From: Hordeum vulgare subsp. vulgare
Lineage: Eukaryota > Streptophyta > Magnoliopsida > Poales > Poaceae
Direction of reading: 5' to 3'
DNA length: 64,000 bases
Assembly (NCBI RefSeq): GCF_904849725.1
Contig: NC_058518.1
Span: 7,212,147-7,276,146 of the forward strand
This document shows positions 10,157-21,400 of the stretch, in pieces. Every line of letters begins with the position of its first letter. Positions within the stretch are counted from its first letter, which is position 1. The translations under genes were made by a program, and so were the position numbers. Below the pieces are notes generated by a model. It saw only the letters and a list, made by a program, of their open reading frames with translations. It made no database searches and was not told where the DNA came from.

Positions 10157-13100
10157 ATGGAGCGCGTGTCGTGGCAACCACTTGCGCTCCTCCTCCTCGC
10201 GGCGGCCGCGGCCGTCGCCAGCGGCACTGAGGTCGGGTACGACGGCCGGTCGATGGTCATCGATGGCGAGCGCCGCCTCCTCATCTCCGGCTCCATCCAC
10301 TACCCCAGGAGCACGCCAGAGGTATGCATTGCACACGGAGCAGCAGATGAATACACCATCGTCTCGTCTTAGTTTCCATGAATGAATTGTAAGTCTCGAT
10401 CGTTGCTTGCCTGCAGATGTGGCCGGATCTGATCAGGAAGGCCAAGGAGGGCGGGCTGGACGCCATCGAGACGTACGTCTTCTGGAACGGCCACGAGCCT
10501 CGCCGCCGGCAGTACAACTTCGAGGGCAGCTACGACATCGTGCGCTTCTTCAAGGAGGTCCAGGACGCCGGCATGTACGCCATCCTCCGCATCGGCCCCT
10601 ACATCTGCGGCGAGTGGAACTACGGCGGCCTGCCGGCATGGCTGCGCGACATCTCCGGCATGCAGTTCCGCATGCACAACAACCCCTTCGAGGTACCCAC
10701 ACTGCTAGCAGATCCTTCCCAACAATATAATGGTTTTCCTTGGAGGTCAAAATACGACCAAGTTATTGATGCTTGCAGCAAGAGATGGAGACCTTCACGA
10801 CCCTCATCGTCGACAAGCTCAAGGAGGCCAAGATGTTCGCCGGACAGGGAGGCCCCATCATCCTCTCTCAGGTACGTAGTAACTAACTAATATTAATTAT
10901 GTGAAACTTATCTAGCTTGCATTCCTAGCTACTTGTCGTCGACAAAAGAGTGGATCAGTGAATATAACATATATATATGTGAACAATTTACATATATAGA
11001 TCGAGAACGAGTACGGGAACGTCATGGACAAGCTCAACAACGACGAGTCGGCGTCTGAGTACATCCACTGGTGCGCCGCCATGGCCAACAAGCAGAACGT
11101 AGGCGTGCCGTGGATCATGTGCCAGCAGGACCAAGACGTCCCACCCAACGTGGTCAGCGCATGCACATTTTCATCTTTCCTATTTTTGTCTCTACCAATT
11201 ATTATTCTTCTTTCTTCCCAAGTGTAAAACAAAAAAAACTCAATGCTAAGTCTTCTTAATTACTAGATCAACACCTGCAACGGCTTCTACTGCCACGACT
11301 GGTTCCCCAAGAGGACCGACATCCCCAAGATCTGGACTGAGAACTGGACTGGCTGGTACCCTACATATATATATACCTGGATCAACCTTTATATATTAAT
11401 TTTCCTTCTTTTTTTCTTATGGAACCTACATGCATATGCGCGAAATTGGTTAGCACGTTCTACTATATGTTGAATGAAGTTCAGATTGCTCTTACATTTT
11501 ATCCACGATATATAATTAGGTTCACAGCCTGGGACAAGCCTGATTTCCACCGGTCCGCCGAAGACATCGCCTTCTCTGTTGCCATGTTCTTCCAGACGCG
11601 AGGATCGCTCCAGAACTACTACATGGTGATTGATTTATAACTAATCTATACTTTTCTCTTCTACATTAATTTCCATCCTCTAGCAGGCTGGCATGAACTG
11701 AATTTTACATCATTTGACATGTTGATCGTCAATTTATATGTGATCAGTACCATGGTGGCACCAACTTTGGCCGCACGTCGGGTGGCCCATACATCACAAC
11801 CAGCTATGACTACGATGCCCCTCTCGATGAGTACGGTACGTGAACCATCTCTTGTTGTTCCTTCAATTCATATATTCGTCCCAAGCTTATTTGCATCTTG
11901 TAAATTAATAATTAGTGTCAATATGCAAATCATATTCATTATCCTTTTATGTTTTTGTTTTCAGGTAACATCAGGCAGCCAAAATACGGGCACCTCAAGG
12001 ACCTCCACAATGTCCTCAAGTCCATGGAGAAGATCCTACTCCATGGGGACTACAAGGACACCACCATGGGCAACACCAACGTCATGGTAACTAACATGCA
12101 TTCACATACAATACAAAAATCCTAGCACTGTTTTTAATGGTGTTCACAACAAAATTGATCCATTTGGTTCATCAATATCTACACTAGGTTACCAAGTACA
12201 CGCTGGACAACTCCTCTGCCTGCTTCATCAGCAACAAGTTCGACGACAAGGAGGTCAATGTGACCCTCGACGACGGCGCAACCCATGTCGTGCCCGCATG
12301 GTCCGTGAGCATCCTGCCGGACTGCAAGACCGTCGCGTACAACAGCGCCAAGATCAAGACACAGACGTCGGTGATGGTGAAGAGGCCGGGGGTGGAAACC
12401 GTGACGGATGGCCTTGCTTGGTCGTGGATGCCCGAGAACCTCCATCCTTTCATGACGGACGAGAAGGGTAACTTCAGGAAGAACGAGCTGCTCGAGCAGA
12501 TCGCGACGTCGGGCGACCAGAGCGACTACCTATGGTACAGGACAAGGTAATCAAACATCTTGATGCTTAATACAGAACTACACTGTTGCATAAGATTGAA
12601 ATATAAATTAATCTCTGGTGATGATCAAAATGTGCAGCTTGGAGCACAAGGGGGAATCGAACTACAAGTTGCACGTGAACACGACTGGCCATGAGCTCTA
12701 CGCTTTCGTCAATGGCAAGCTTGTTGGTGAGCGTCCCAATATACTCTGAGTGGTTTGCACACTGATGGATTAATGAACTTGATCAAGCTAATGTTAATTG
12801 ATTTGATTAATTGGCATGCAGGGAGGCACTACGCTCCTAATGGCGGATTCGTCTTCCAAATGGAGACACCGGTGAAGCTCCACTCTGGCAAGAACTACAT
12901 CTCCCTCCTCAGCGCCACCATCGGGCTCAAGAACTATGGTGCTCTGTTCGAGATGATGCCCGCCGGCATCGTGGGAGGGCCGGTGAAGCTCGTCGACACC
13001 GTCACCAACACCACCGCCTACGACCTCTCCAACAGCTCCTGGTCCTACAAGGCCGGCCTCGCCGGCGAGTACAGGGAGACCCACCTCGACAAGGCCAAGG

Positions 13101-13765
13101 ACCGCAGCCAATGGAGAGGCGGCACCATCCCGGTGCACCGCCCCTTCACCTGGTACAAGGCGACCTTTGAGGCCCCCACCGGTGAGGAGCCCGTGGTGGC
13201 GGACCTGCTGGGGCTCGGCAAGGGCGTGGTGTGGGTCAACGGCAACAACCTGGGCCGCTACTGGCCGTCATACGTCGCCGCGGACATGGACGGCTGCCGG
13301 CGGTGCGACTACCGCGGCACATTCATGGCGGATGGCGACGGGCAGAAGTGCCTCACTGGCTGCAACGAGCCGTCCCAGAGGTTCTACCATGTGCCACGGT
13401 CGTTCCTCAAGGCCGGCGAGCCCAACACGATGGTGCTGTTCGAGGAGGCCGGCGGCGACCCGACGAGGGTGAGCTTCCACACCGTCGCTGTCGGGGCGGC
13501 GTGCGCGGAGGCCGCCGAGGTCGGCGACGAGGTGGCGCTGGCGTGCAGCCATGGCAGGACCATCTCCAGCGTGGACGTGGCCAGCCTCGGCGTCACGCGC
13601 GGCAAGTGCGGCGCGTACCAGGGCGGCTGCGAGTCCAAGGCGGCGCTGGCGGCGTTCACGGCAGCGTGCATCGGCAAGGAGTCGTGCACGGTGCGGCACA
13701 CGGAGGACTTCCGCGCCGGGTCCGGGTGTGACTCCGGCGTGCTCACCGTGCAGGCAACCTGCTGA
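10157..13765 (+). CDS. GH35 beta-galactosidase with SUEL-type lectin domain, copy A
   Basis: Predicted to hydrolyse terminal beta-D-galactosyl residues, probably in the apoplast or cell wall. Exons: 10157-10321, 10417-10692, 10779-10871, 11000-11152, 11267-11355, 11520-11625, 11748-11835, 11965-12086, 12188-12546, 12638-12726, 12822-13765. All introns are GT-AG and keep frame, giving 827 residues, a normal length for plant family members. Residues 1-23 form a signal peptide ([15 protein letters not shown]). GH35 motifs follow: [38 protein letters not shown] (acid/base E182) and WTENWTGW (nucleophile E254), then [14 protein letters not shown]. The Cys-rich end from about residue 740 is a SUEL/galactose-binding lectin domain. 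Unit A specifies Thr261 (FTAWD) and Ile797, where B and C have Lys and Val. A symbol cannot be assigned within the multigene BGAL family. Confidence 0.92.
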
Positions 13766-13783
13766 TCCCCACATGAACCAAGG

Positions 13784-13789
13784 AATAAA
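13784..13789 (+). promoter_or_regulatory. Candidate polyadenylation signal (unit A)
   Basis: AATAAA lies 19 bp after the stop codon of beta-galactosidase. That is close to the stop, so the real cleavage site may use another, weaker plant signal further downstream. Confidence 0.4.
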
Positions 13790-15085
13790 TTATAGTTAGT
13801 GTCGTTTAGGCTTAGTGTTAGCTAACGTCAATCAGGAGCTAGGCATATGTGTTAGGGGGCTAAGTAATTAGCCCAGAACAATTACATGGTTCGCTTCATG
13901 TGATTTTCGATGGAGATCATCGAGGTTAAACCAAGAATTTTTCGCCTCCTCGATCAGTTTGCTATAGGGTGAAGATTTTCGGTTGAAGAAACAGGCAGAC
14001 AATACATATGCGTTGGTAATTTCTATTTCTTATATACATATGGGTTTGCTTATTTGAATCACAAGTAACAACGTGGGAAAATAAATTTTGCACCTTTAAT
14101 TAAATTAAATATTTAACAGCATCCACGTATAGTTTAAAAAAATTAACTTTTTCTACATAATGTTCCATTCATTTGGCACAAACAAATACACTTATTTATT
14201 TTTAATGTTCTTTCTCATGTCTCATTCTGTTGATAATAAAAAGGTTTGTTTAAACTTCTTGTAAATCTAAATAATACGATTTTCCATTGCTTAACAAAAA
14301 AGTATTATTTCATTCTATTACATATATTTTCTGATTAACTCGCACAGTGGCCCTCTCAAGTGTGCGAGCAAGTGTTCTACTATAACCATCACAAACATTA
14401 TGTAAATAACGTATCACTTATGTGGTAAAGTTCTTTAAATAAGTTATATGACATTTCGGGGAAAACATTTTAAATTGATGATCAAATGTGGTCTTCACAT
14501 GCGATTGTTAGTGCTCTAAGTGTTAGCTACCGTGAGGAACAGGTTAATTATTCTGCAGGATATGTGTTAGGGGGCTAATTAGCCTAGAACAAATGCATGG
14601 TTCAGTTCATGTGATTTTTGATGGATCAAGGTTCAATCTAGAATTTGTTGGGGTGATTGTGGCAGCTCGTTTTGTTATGGGGAAGATTTTCCGTCGGAGA
14701 CACAGGCACATGAAGAATTTGTTGCGGTGATTTTCCAAGTTTCATATGTACTCATCACATAGTTTGAAACAATAAGGTTCTGTAACTATCACAAATGTTA
14801 TTCAATTAAAGTCCGGACCAGGAGCATATAGAATTTTAGATCCCACATCTGCGATGCTAGCTACATGTACTAAACTTTTGCTACACCTGGACGAATTCCA
14901 TGTACCGTATCATTCTGATGCATGTGATAATGCAGGGCTCTTGTGTTAATTATGGTACTATATGCCTATGGACCATCTACAATATCATTCTTATGCATGC
15001 GATAACGCAGGCCTCTTGTGTCATTCATCAGCACGTAACACCCTCATATTCTTCTCACACATAGTTGACAATAAGAGTTACACTC

Positions 15086-15102
15086 GGGGGGGGGGGGGGG
15101 GG
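15086..15102. repeat. Poly-G tract, 17 G (unit A)
   Basis: An uninterrupted run of 17 G. The same tract has 20 G in unit B and 21 G in unit C, so it is one of the few variable sites of the array. Confidence 0.85.
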
Positions 15103-16550
15103 CTAAACCGGCAGTGTGGTGCAGTACGGAGCAGTTACACATGACGCTGTAACATTCACTTACTCTGGGAGTTGGTCGTAATACTTGGTTAGGCCATGTT
15201 GAAGATCTTCTGTTCGCCCCTGTAAACACTGACGCAGTAACAAGTTCGCGAGTTTGCCTTAAAAAATGTACTATTATTCTATACTTGTAAGTTCTATATA
15301 CTTCAGAGTCATACCAGACCAGGAGCATCTAGAATTTTAGATCCCACATCTGCGGTGCAAGGTACTAAACTGTTGCTACCTGAACGAATTCCATGTATCG
15401 TTCTTACTATCTCTTATGCATGTGATCTTGCATGGGCTCTTGTGTTGAGTATGGTATATGCCTCCTATGCATGTGTTATTCTTCACGTAACACCCTCATA
15501 TTTTTCTGACACAGAGTTGGCAACAATACTGGCGATCGAGTTACAACTGGGATGTAGGTTAACCGGCGACATGCCGCTCTCAACGTGCAAGTGCAGCAGC
15601 CCTATAACGTGCGTCCACATGGATCTCTGCAGTTGGCCGGTGGAAATCCATGGTGATTCCTATGTATTTCTGGCAATGTGCAGGCTCACTGCTGGCGCTG
15701 GGTGGCTACTAGGGGCGTACAAAGGCGGCTAAGTTTTCCTTCATTTTAAATGGTATTCTTGATTTGCGACAATCCTAAGGGCCTATTTAGCGGGAAAAAT
15801 CTACCAAAATACTTTACCTTGATTTTGGTGATACATTGGGTTTTCGAAGGCGGACCGAGAGGGAGCTCGAAGCACGCCTCCTGCAGGTGTAGATGGTCAC
15901 GGTGGAACACATGGTTTGTGATTGATGAGATATTTTAGGAATTTTACGATGGAAGCCACCCGCAATTGCCCAACAATTTTGTGTGAATATTTACGAAAGA
16001 GTATGGCTTTGACATTTAAAACATTTGGACATGTCCGAAATGTCTTTGACATTGATTGAAATATGAAAACAATAGAAATTTATGTGAGTATTTATAAATT
16101 ATGTTTGTGAGCATCGTGAGTGTACCTTTTCAAAGCTACATTTTTGTTTTGTGCGTGTACCATACAGTATTGTACAGGTCGACCAGGATAGAAAACCATG
16201 CGTGTTAGGATCTTGTTGCATGCAGCGTCACCATACAATATGAAGGCTCATGCGAGGGATGGTTCCAACTAGACAAAGATAATCCGGTCTTGATAGAGGG
16301 GCAAGGCTGTCCCGTCGACAGTTTTCTTGAAAAACCCTGCGATCGCTATGCACGTAGGAAGGGGGTTTGACAAAAAAGCGACGAATAGGTGAACGTCACC
16401 AATTTTTTAGATAAGAAAAAGGAGAAGAAGGATGTTTACCGTTTGCTAGCAGACCCTTATATTACGGACCTATATCGCGCGTTTACAGTTTGCAAAAAAT
16501 CGCTTTTTACGACTAGCGAGGGTCGCGGCAAAACATAACCCGCATCGTGG

Positions 16551-16592
16551 AACTATAAAACAGAATATTCACGAATATTCTGTTCTACAGTT
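16551..16592. repeat. 20-bp-arm imperfect palindrome inside the Harbinger element
   Basis: The arms 16551-16570 and 16573-16592 are reverse complements apart from two mismatches and are separated by the dinucleotide AC; the inner 12 bp (aacagaatattc / gaatattctgtt) are perfect. Copies occur at 46302-46343 and 62862-62903. Half of one begins the window, and the right half at 29762-29783 abuts the Copia element. Confidence 0.9.
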
Positions 16593-16749
16593 TCATGGGC
16601 AGGTTCTGTTCTGCCATGGCCCTTGCCAACCCGCAAATCGCAAGAATTCAAACTTACAATTTGGCATCAATTCCATTGATTTGTAGCAAATTTGAACAAC
16701 CAAACACAATTTTCGCTCAAATTAAACCATTGTTTTTTTTATCAAGACA

Positions 16750-18040
16750 CTAAAGAACATCATGCAAAAGCAACCACCATCTTCACCACCGTCTTGGTTC
16801 TCGTTTCTCTCCACAACCCCAAAAGAATCTCACGCAAAAGCCATTATCATCTCCGTGACCATCATCGTCAACATCATCACTCTCCATTTCCGCCACCCAT
16901 TCCCCCACCGGCGCTGAAGTCATCACACCTTGCAGCCATCATTCTTCTCTTCAAGATTTCTTTTCTTGCCATATCATGTCATTCTTTGGTGATGTCGTTC
17001 ATTTTATTGTGATTCATTGTCATGATCTTGTTCTCCTCTGCAAGAAGCTTGGACAAAGCCTTGTTCTCCTCGGTAAGGGCTTTCCTCTCCTCAATGGCGG
17101 CCTTGCACAACCCTTCTTCCTTGAGTAAGGGCCACTTTCTTGCTTCTCCTGCGCTTTCTTCTCGGCCAACTCCTGCTTCATCTCCTCATTTGATTGCACC
17201 ATGATATCTATCTTATCATGCAAGCTTGATGCCTTCGATTCCCTCTTGATCTTGTCCTTCGCCTTTTTGTTTCCATCCGACTTGTTCTTGTTTCTTGGGC
17301 CATCATCATCTTCATCATCATCATCCGTCTCGGTGAGGGAGCCATTCTTCGGTGGGGATTCTTCCTCAATGAACTCCCAGTTTTGGCTATGTTGATGCAA
17401 TTTCGAACAATGCTCTAGGTTGAATGACCTACCATGGGAAGCTTCCATGTCCTTGTACCTTTCTTGCACAATTACTCCTAAAAAACAAAAACAAAATTCA
17501 ACATATGAAACATGTTTCAAACATTTAAAGTACAACGTGAGAAAGAACTCACATAGTTCAATTCAACGGTATCACTTGGTGGTGCATTGCGGTCTTATTC
17601 CAAGCAAGCAGCCCAACGGCTACAAACCGGCTTGATAGCGTCCCAACGACCTTGAAGAGACCTCAAGGTGAGCGGTGTTCTATTGGGATACTTCGCCATG
17701 AAGCAGAGGAATTGACCCTCTATCATTTGCCAATAGCACTTGGCGGTTTGTCTGTGATGGTCGTCGCATCAAGAGACACAACTTCCCACGCCTTGATAAA
17801 AAATTGATCTTCCAATGGTGTGTAGTTCTTGGATCTTGCACCTTTTTTCTTGCTCTTGGTTGAACGCTGCCTTGTCAACCTCCATTACCCCATCTTCTTC
17901 CTCACCGCAATCGTGCACGTCATCATCCAACTCATTGTAAACATAATAACACTTTTTCTATCAATAGGGGTCGAGCTCGGTTCGCACTCCCACCCCATGA
18001 ATCTCGAAGTTGGCAACCGATACGAGTCTGTTCGGGACAC
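16750..18040 (-). pseudogene. Myb/SANT-like NAM-associated transposon gene, most complete copy, broken
   Basis: Read on the minus strand: an acidic N-terminal part (NELDDDVHDCGEEEDGVMEV); a SANT/Myb-like part (LEDQFFIKAWEVVSLDATT, then after a one-base shift LRSLQGRWDAIKPVCSRWAA); a stop after CLE; an intron with donor near 17551 and acceptor near 17479; YKDMEASHGRSFNLEHC; the acidic and basic runs; and, after another one-base shift, AAIEERKALTEENKALSKLL and MARKEILKRRMMAA. At least four lesions (shifts and stops) make it non-functional. In active relatives this protein binds DNA alongside the Harbinger transposase. The family call rests on recalled grass homologues. Confidence 0.65.
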
Positions 18041-18118
18041 TTTTTCAGCGTGAAAATATAAAATGACGGTTATTTTGCGGGTTCGCGAGATATACGAGGT
18101 CTGCTAGAGTTTCTATTA

Positions 18119-18407
18119 ACCATATGCACGAGTGCCGAGGAGACCTCTTGTACTGTGCATCCTCAAAACCCCAGTTATCAATAAATTACTCCATCTTCTA
18201 AAATTCAGATTGCATGTCTTAAATTCTTGCTCGTTCTTAGTCCGCATTTAGGGTTTCATCTTTGTATTAGGTTCACCATGTTTCCAACATACTGAATAAC
18301 CGTATCAGAGTCATTTGAGCAATTGCTAAGGCACACTCTCGATTGTTTGTTGCAGTCAGATCATCAAACTCTCCCCACCAAAAACCATACTATTTGATCA
18401 AGATATA
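18119..18407. other. Spacer between Harbinger and Gypsy elements
   Basis: No gene or convincing element is visible. The word gtatcagagtc near 18302-18312, preceded by ccaaca, resembles a primer-binding site after an LTR end, so the spacer could be a worn retrotransposon fragment. It is otherwise anonymous. Confidence 0.4.
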
Positions 18408-21400
18408 TGTGACAGCCCGATGCCGACGTTCCAGAAGATTCCCCCTTCTTTCCGTTTTCGTCGTGTGTCTGTTTTTTTTTGTCGTGTCATCATCGCATCA
18501 TTCGCATCATCTGCATTGCATCGGCATCTCCGTTGCCGTCAGTTTTCAAACTTGCATCCGCTAGTAGTTGCCGGTCTTCGTCGTTGTCCGTTCTGAGCCC
18601 AACCGCACTCGCACGCGCCCGCGGCACCGTCGAAACCCTGTTTTAAAAACGCGTTTAAAACTTCCTCTGATCGAGGTGAAACTTGGCACGCGGTCGAGAT
18701 TTGATATAGCTAGGCCACCTGTCGAATTTCGTCGCGATCGGAGACCGTCTGGTACCCGAACGGTCGTCCGTACCGGCACCGTCTTCGGTTATTCGTCGGA
18801 CGTCTGTCGGTGTTCTAAAATTCGTGCCGCGCCGCCCGTTCTCCCTCTCTTCTCCGGATATTCCCTCTACACGGCCACTTAGCACGTCCCGCGTTCGGAA
18901 TTGTTTAATTCCAGCCGCGCGGTTGAAACCGGGGCGAAAAACTGTTAAACCTAGCCCCCCCCCCCCATTTGTTATAAATAGACCCCCTCCTAAAATTTAG
19001 GCAGCTAACCCTAGCCACCTCGGGATCCACGCCGTCCCGAAACCCTAGCCGCCCCCACAGCCTCTCTCCTCCCCCAGCCGCCGCGGGCCCGCCGAGCCCA
19101 GATCGGGCCCGGGCAGGCCCATCTGCGCGCCGCCGCCCGTGCCCGCAGCAGCAGCCCCGTCGCCGGCCGGAGCCCCGCCGTCCTCGGCCCCGTGCGTCCC
19201 CGGACCCGCCTCGGTCCCGCCGCCTCCCGCCGGCCACCGGCAGCCGCCGGAGCGCCGCGCTCTCCCTGCTGGCCGAAACCTTGCGGCCTTGCCCCGCCAG
19301 CCGCCGCCCTGCTGCCTCACCGCCGCAGGTGACAAGATCCGATCAGCTCTCGCCGCTCGCCGGCCTCCGTCGCCAGATCTCGCCTCCCCCGCGCCGGTGT
19401 GCCACTCCAGGCCGCCTGCAGAGCCGGCGCCGTCGCCCCCGCAACGCTCGAGGTCGAGCAGGCAACAGGAGGTCGACAAGGGCCTCGCTCCAGGGCGAGC
19501 TGCCGTCCTGGGCCTTCCCCAGCGACACGGCCCACCTCGGCCTCCTCAGCTTCCCCGAGCCAGGCCCAGCAGGCGGCTCGGCCCCGCCTCGCCTCTCTCC
19601 CCCTGGCCTGCTCCACCCGCAGCACCAGACCGACCCAAGTGGAGGCCTGCTAAGGTGAGCAGCCCCCCCCCCCCCCCAAGCCTCTTATTTTTTTGCCCTT
19701 GCACTCTTTAGATAAATTGCGCCCATGCACGTGTTGTAGATCCAGCCCGGTAGTGTTATTAATTTGTAGTTTTAGATTTAATTAGTTCGGGGAATATGGA
19801 TATATTAGAATGCCCGTAGAATATTATCCGTAAGTCGGATCGCGAAGTTTTAGATATGTATCTCGTGTAACTTTTCGCGTAGAATCCGAATTCAAAACTT
19901 GCACTTGTGTTTGACGTCGTTTGGCGTGCCGTATGCATAGATTTACTTGCTGTCCCAATTTGTTTGTGCCCCGTATTTATTTTCCGCGCGTGTTCGAAGA
20001 GCCCGGACCCCGTAGATAAATGCCTATGTTTTAGGGGCTATTTTTACATGTATTTTAGAGCGGTCGTAGGTATTTTTGCATGTATGATTTGCCTCTAGTT
20101 TATTTTCCCGTATATAGGTCATTTTTCCCGCATTAATGTGTGGCATTATTTTGTGTTGCAAACCGCACATATTTTATATGTTTCCGGGGTAGAAAAATCT
20201 CATGGATTTTTCTGTGCAATTAGTTTTAGCTTTTGAGGAAGTTGGTTCACGCGATATTTTTCCGTGATGCCCTTTTGTTTAATTCGTAGGATTTATTTCG
20301 TGCCTCGTTTGAATTAGTTGTCAACTAGGGAGTTGATCTTGGATATTTTGTTTAGCCCCTAGTATTTTTGGTTGCAATAGAAATGCATGGTTAGGTGTTG
20401 TTTGCTAGCTCCCAAGTTGCTAGAAATAGTGCTGTTTTGGAGGAGCTGAAATATTTCTAAGTCTAGAATCTGTTATATTTTGTTGCTGTCTTGTCTTGCT
20501 TGCATCTTGTGATCTGTAGCTCTTTTGAGGTTGGTCCAATGGAGTTAGTTGTACCCCTTATGTTTCTCTAGCATGCTGTTAAGTTTCATGCCATTTGGAG
20601 ACCTGTAGCTTAGGTTTTTGCTGCTGTCAATATTGCTTCAGACTGAAAACTGCACTTTCTCGAGGTGTAATTTTCACTAAGTCTGAAATAGTGTGTGAGA
20701 TGCCTTTTTGAGACTTCTTTCCCTAGTGATCCATGATGCCATGCTAGTTGTTGTTAGTTGTTTGTAGTAGTGCTTCTTGCCCTCTTCCGTGCCATGCCTT
20801 GCTTGAGCTTATCGGAGTTGTGTAGCCGAAACTGTGAGGCGTAGAAAATGCTATGTGGCTGTTTTTGGCAGATTGTAGTGTTTTCTTGCTTTGGTCGTAG
20901 TTTTCGAACCGTAGCTCCATTTTGATCGAGTCCTACATGTAACTTGCTTAGAATATCGTGTAGTTTCATTTTCTCTCGCGTGATGTATGTTTTTGAAGTG
21001 CTCGTGACCGTCGTTGCACACATATTGCATTCATGTCATCATATCTTGCGATGCTTGTAACTTTTGATCCGTAGCTCCGTTGGAGATGTTTTCTATGTGT
21101 AGATTGCTTGAAATGACGTGTAGAATCACGTGAACCTATTTTTTTTGCTGTTTAACAACTAATTAAATGCATTAGTTCAGATCTGGACAGAATTGTAAAT
21201 TAACATATGAGGTCGTCTCGGAGATGCTATATGTCATTTCCGACCTCATTTAAAATGCCTAGATAGGTAGTTTAATTTCCGCTTCACCTCCTGCATGTTT
21301 GACAACATTAATATTGCCGTGTAAATAACCGGGAGTGAACTAAATAATTCATATGTGAAGTTTCGTCAATATGCAACTCGTGGCATATTGAACTTCACTT

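Larger units (their letters stand above)
13766..16438. other. 3' flank of beta-galactosidase with nested diverged duplications (unit A)
   Basis: No gene is seen. The 3' UTR region from about 13794 to 14010 recurs in diverged form at about 14506-14720 (shared words: atatgtgttagggggctaa, ttcatgtgatttt, gaagattttc). A second pair is about 14815-15085 and 15316-15560 (shared: accaggagcat, agaattttagatcccacatc, cgtaacaccctcatat). A hairpin with 8-bp arms (ctcgcaca / tgtgcgag) lies at about 14339-14368. A 125-codon open frame at 15355-15732 has no recognisable domain and sits in the duplicated part, so I do not call it a gene. Confidence 0.55.
1247..17803. repeat. Tandem unit A, 16,557 bp
   Basis: Its right end (16558-17803) is the same as 1-1246, and the whole unit recurs as units B and C. 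The left boundary is the switch after the six-A run at 1241-1246. The right boundary is defined by 17804, where unit A departs from the other units and continues through an intact Harbinger element into unique DNA. Unit A is therefore the last unit of the left array. Its poly-G tract has 17 G, against 20 and 21 in units B and C, which accounts for most of the length difference. Confidence 0.93.
16439..18115 (-). mobile_element. Full-length PIF/Harbinger-type element carrying a broken Myb-like gene
   Basis: The left end is CCGTTTGCTAGCAGACC after TTA at 16436-16438. The right end is GGTCTGCTAGAGTTTCTA followed by TTA at 18116-18118. The shared core (CTAGCAGACC) and the TTA duplications fit PIF/Harbinger. 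The right terminus is degenerate beyond the core. This is the only complete copy in the window; every other copy is cut at the position equivalent to 17803. It contains a 42-bp imperfect palindrome at 16551-16592. No DDE transposase is seen, so it is non-autonomous. Confidence 0.75.

Noticed and set aside
19139..19711. 190-codon proline-rich frame
   Set aside because: Lies in the GC-rich part of the Gypsy LTR where several overlapping frames are open on both strands; no domain.
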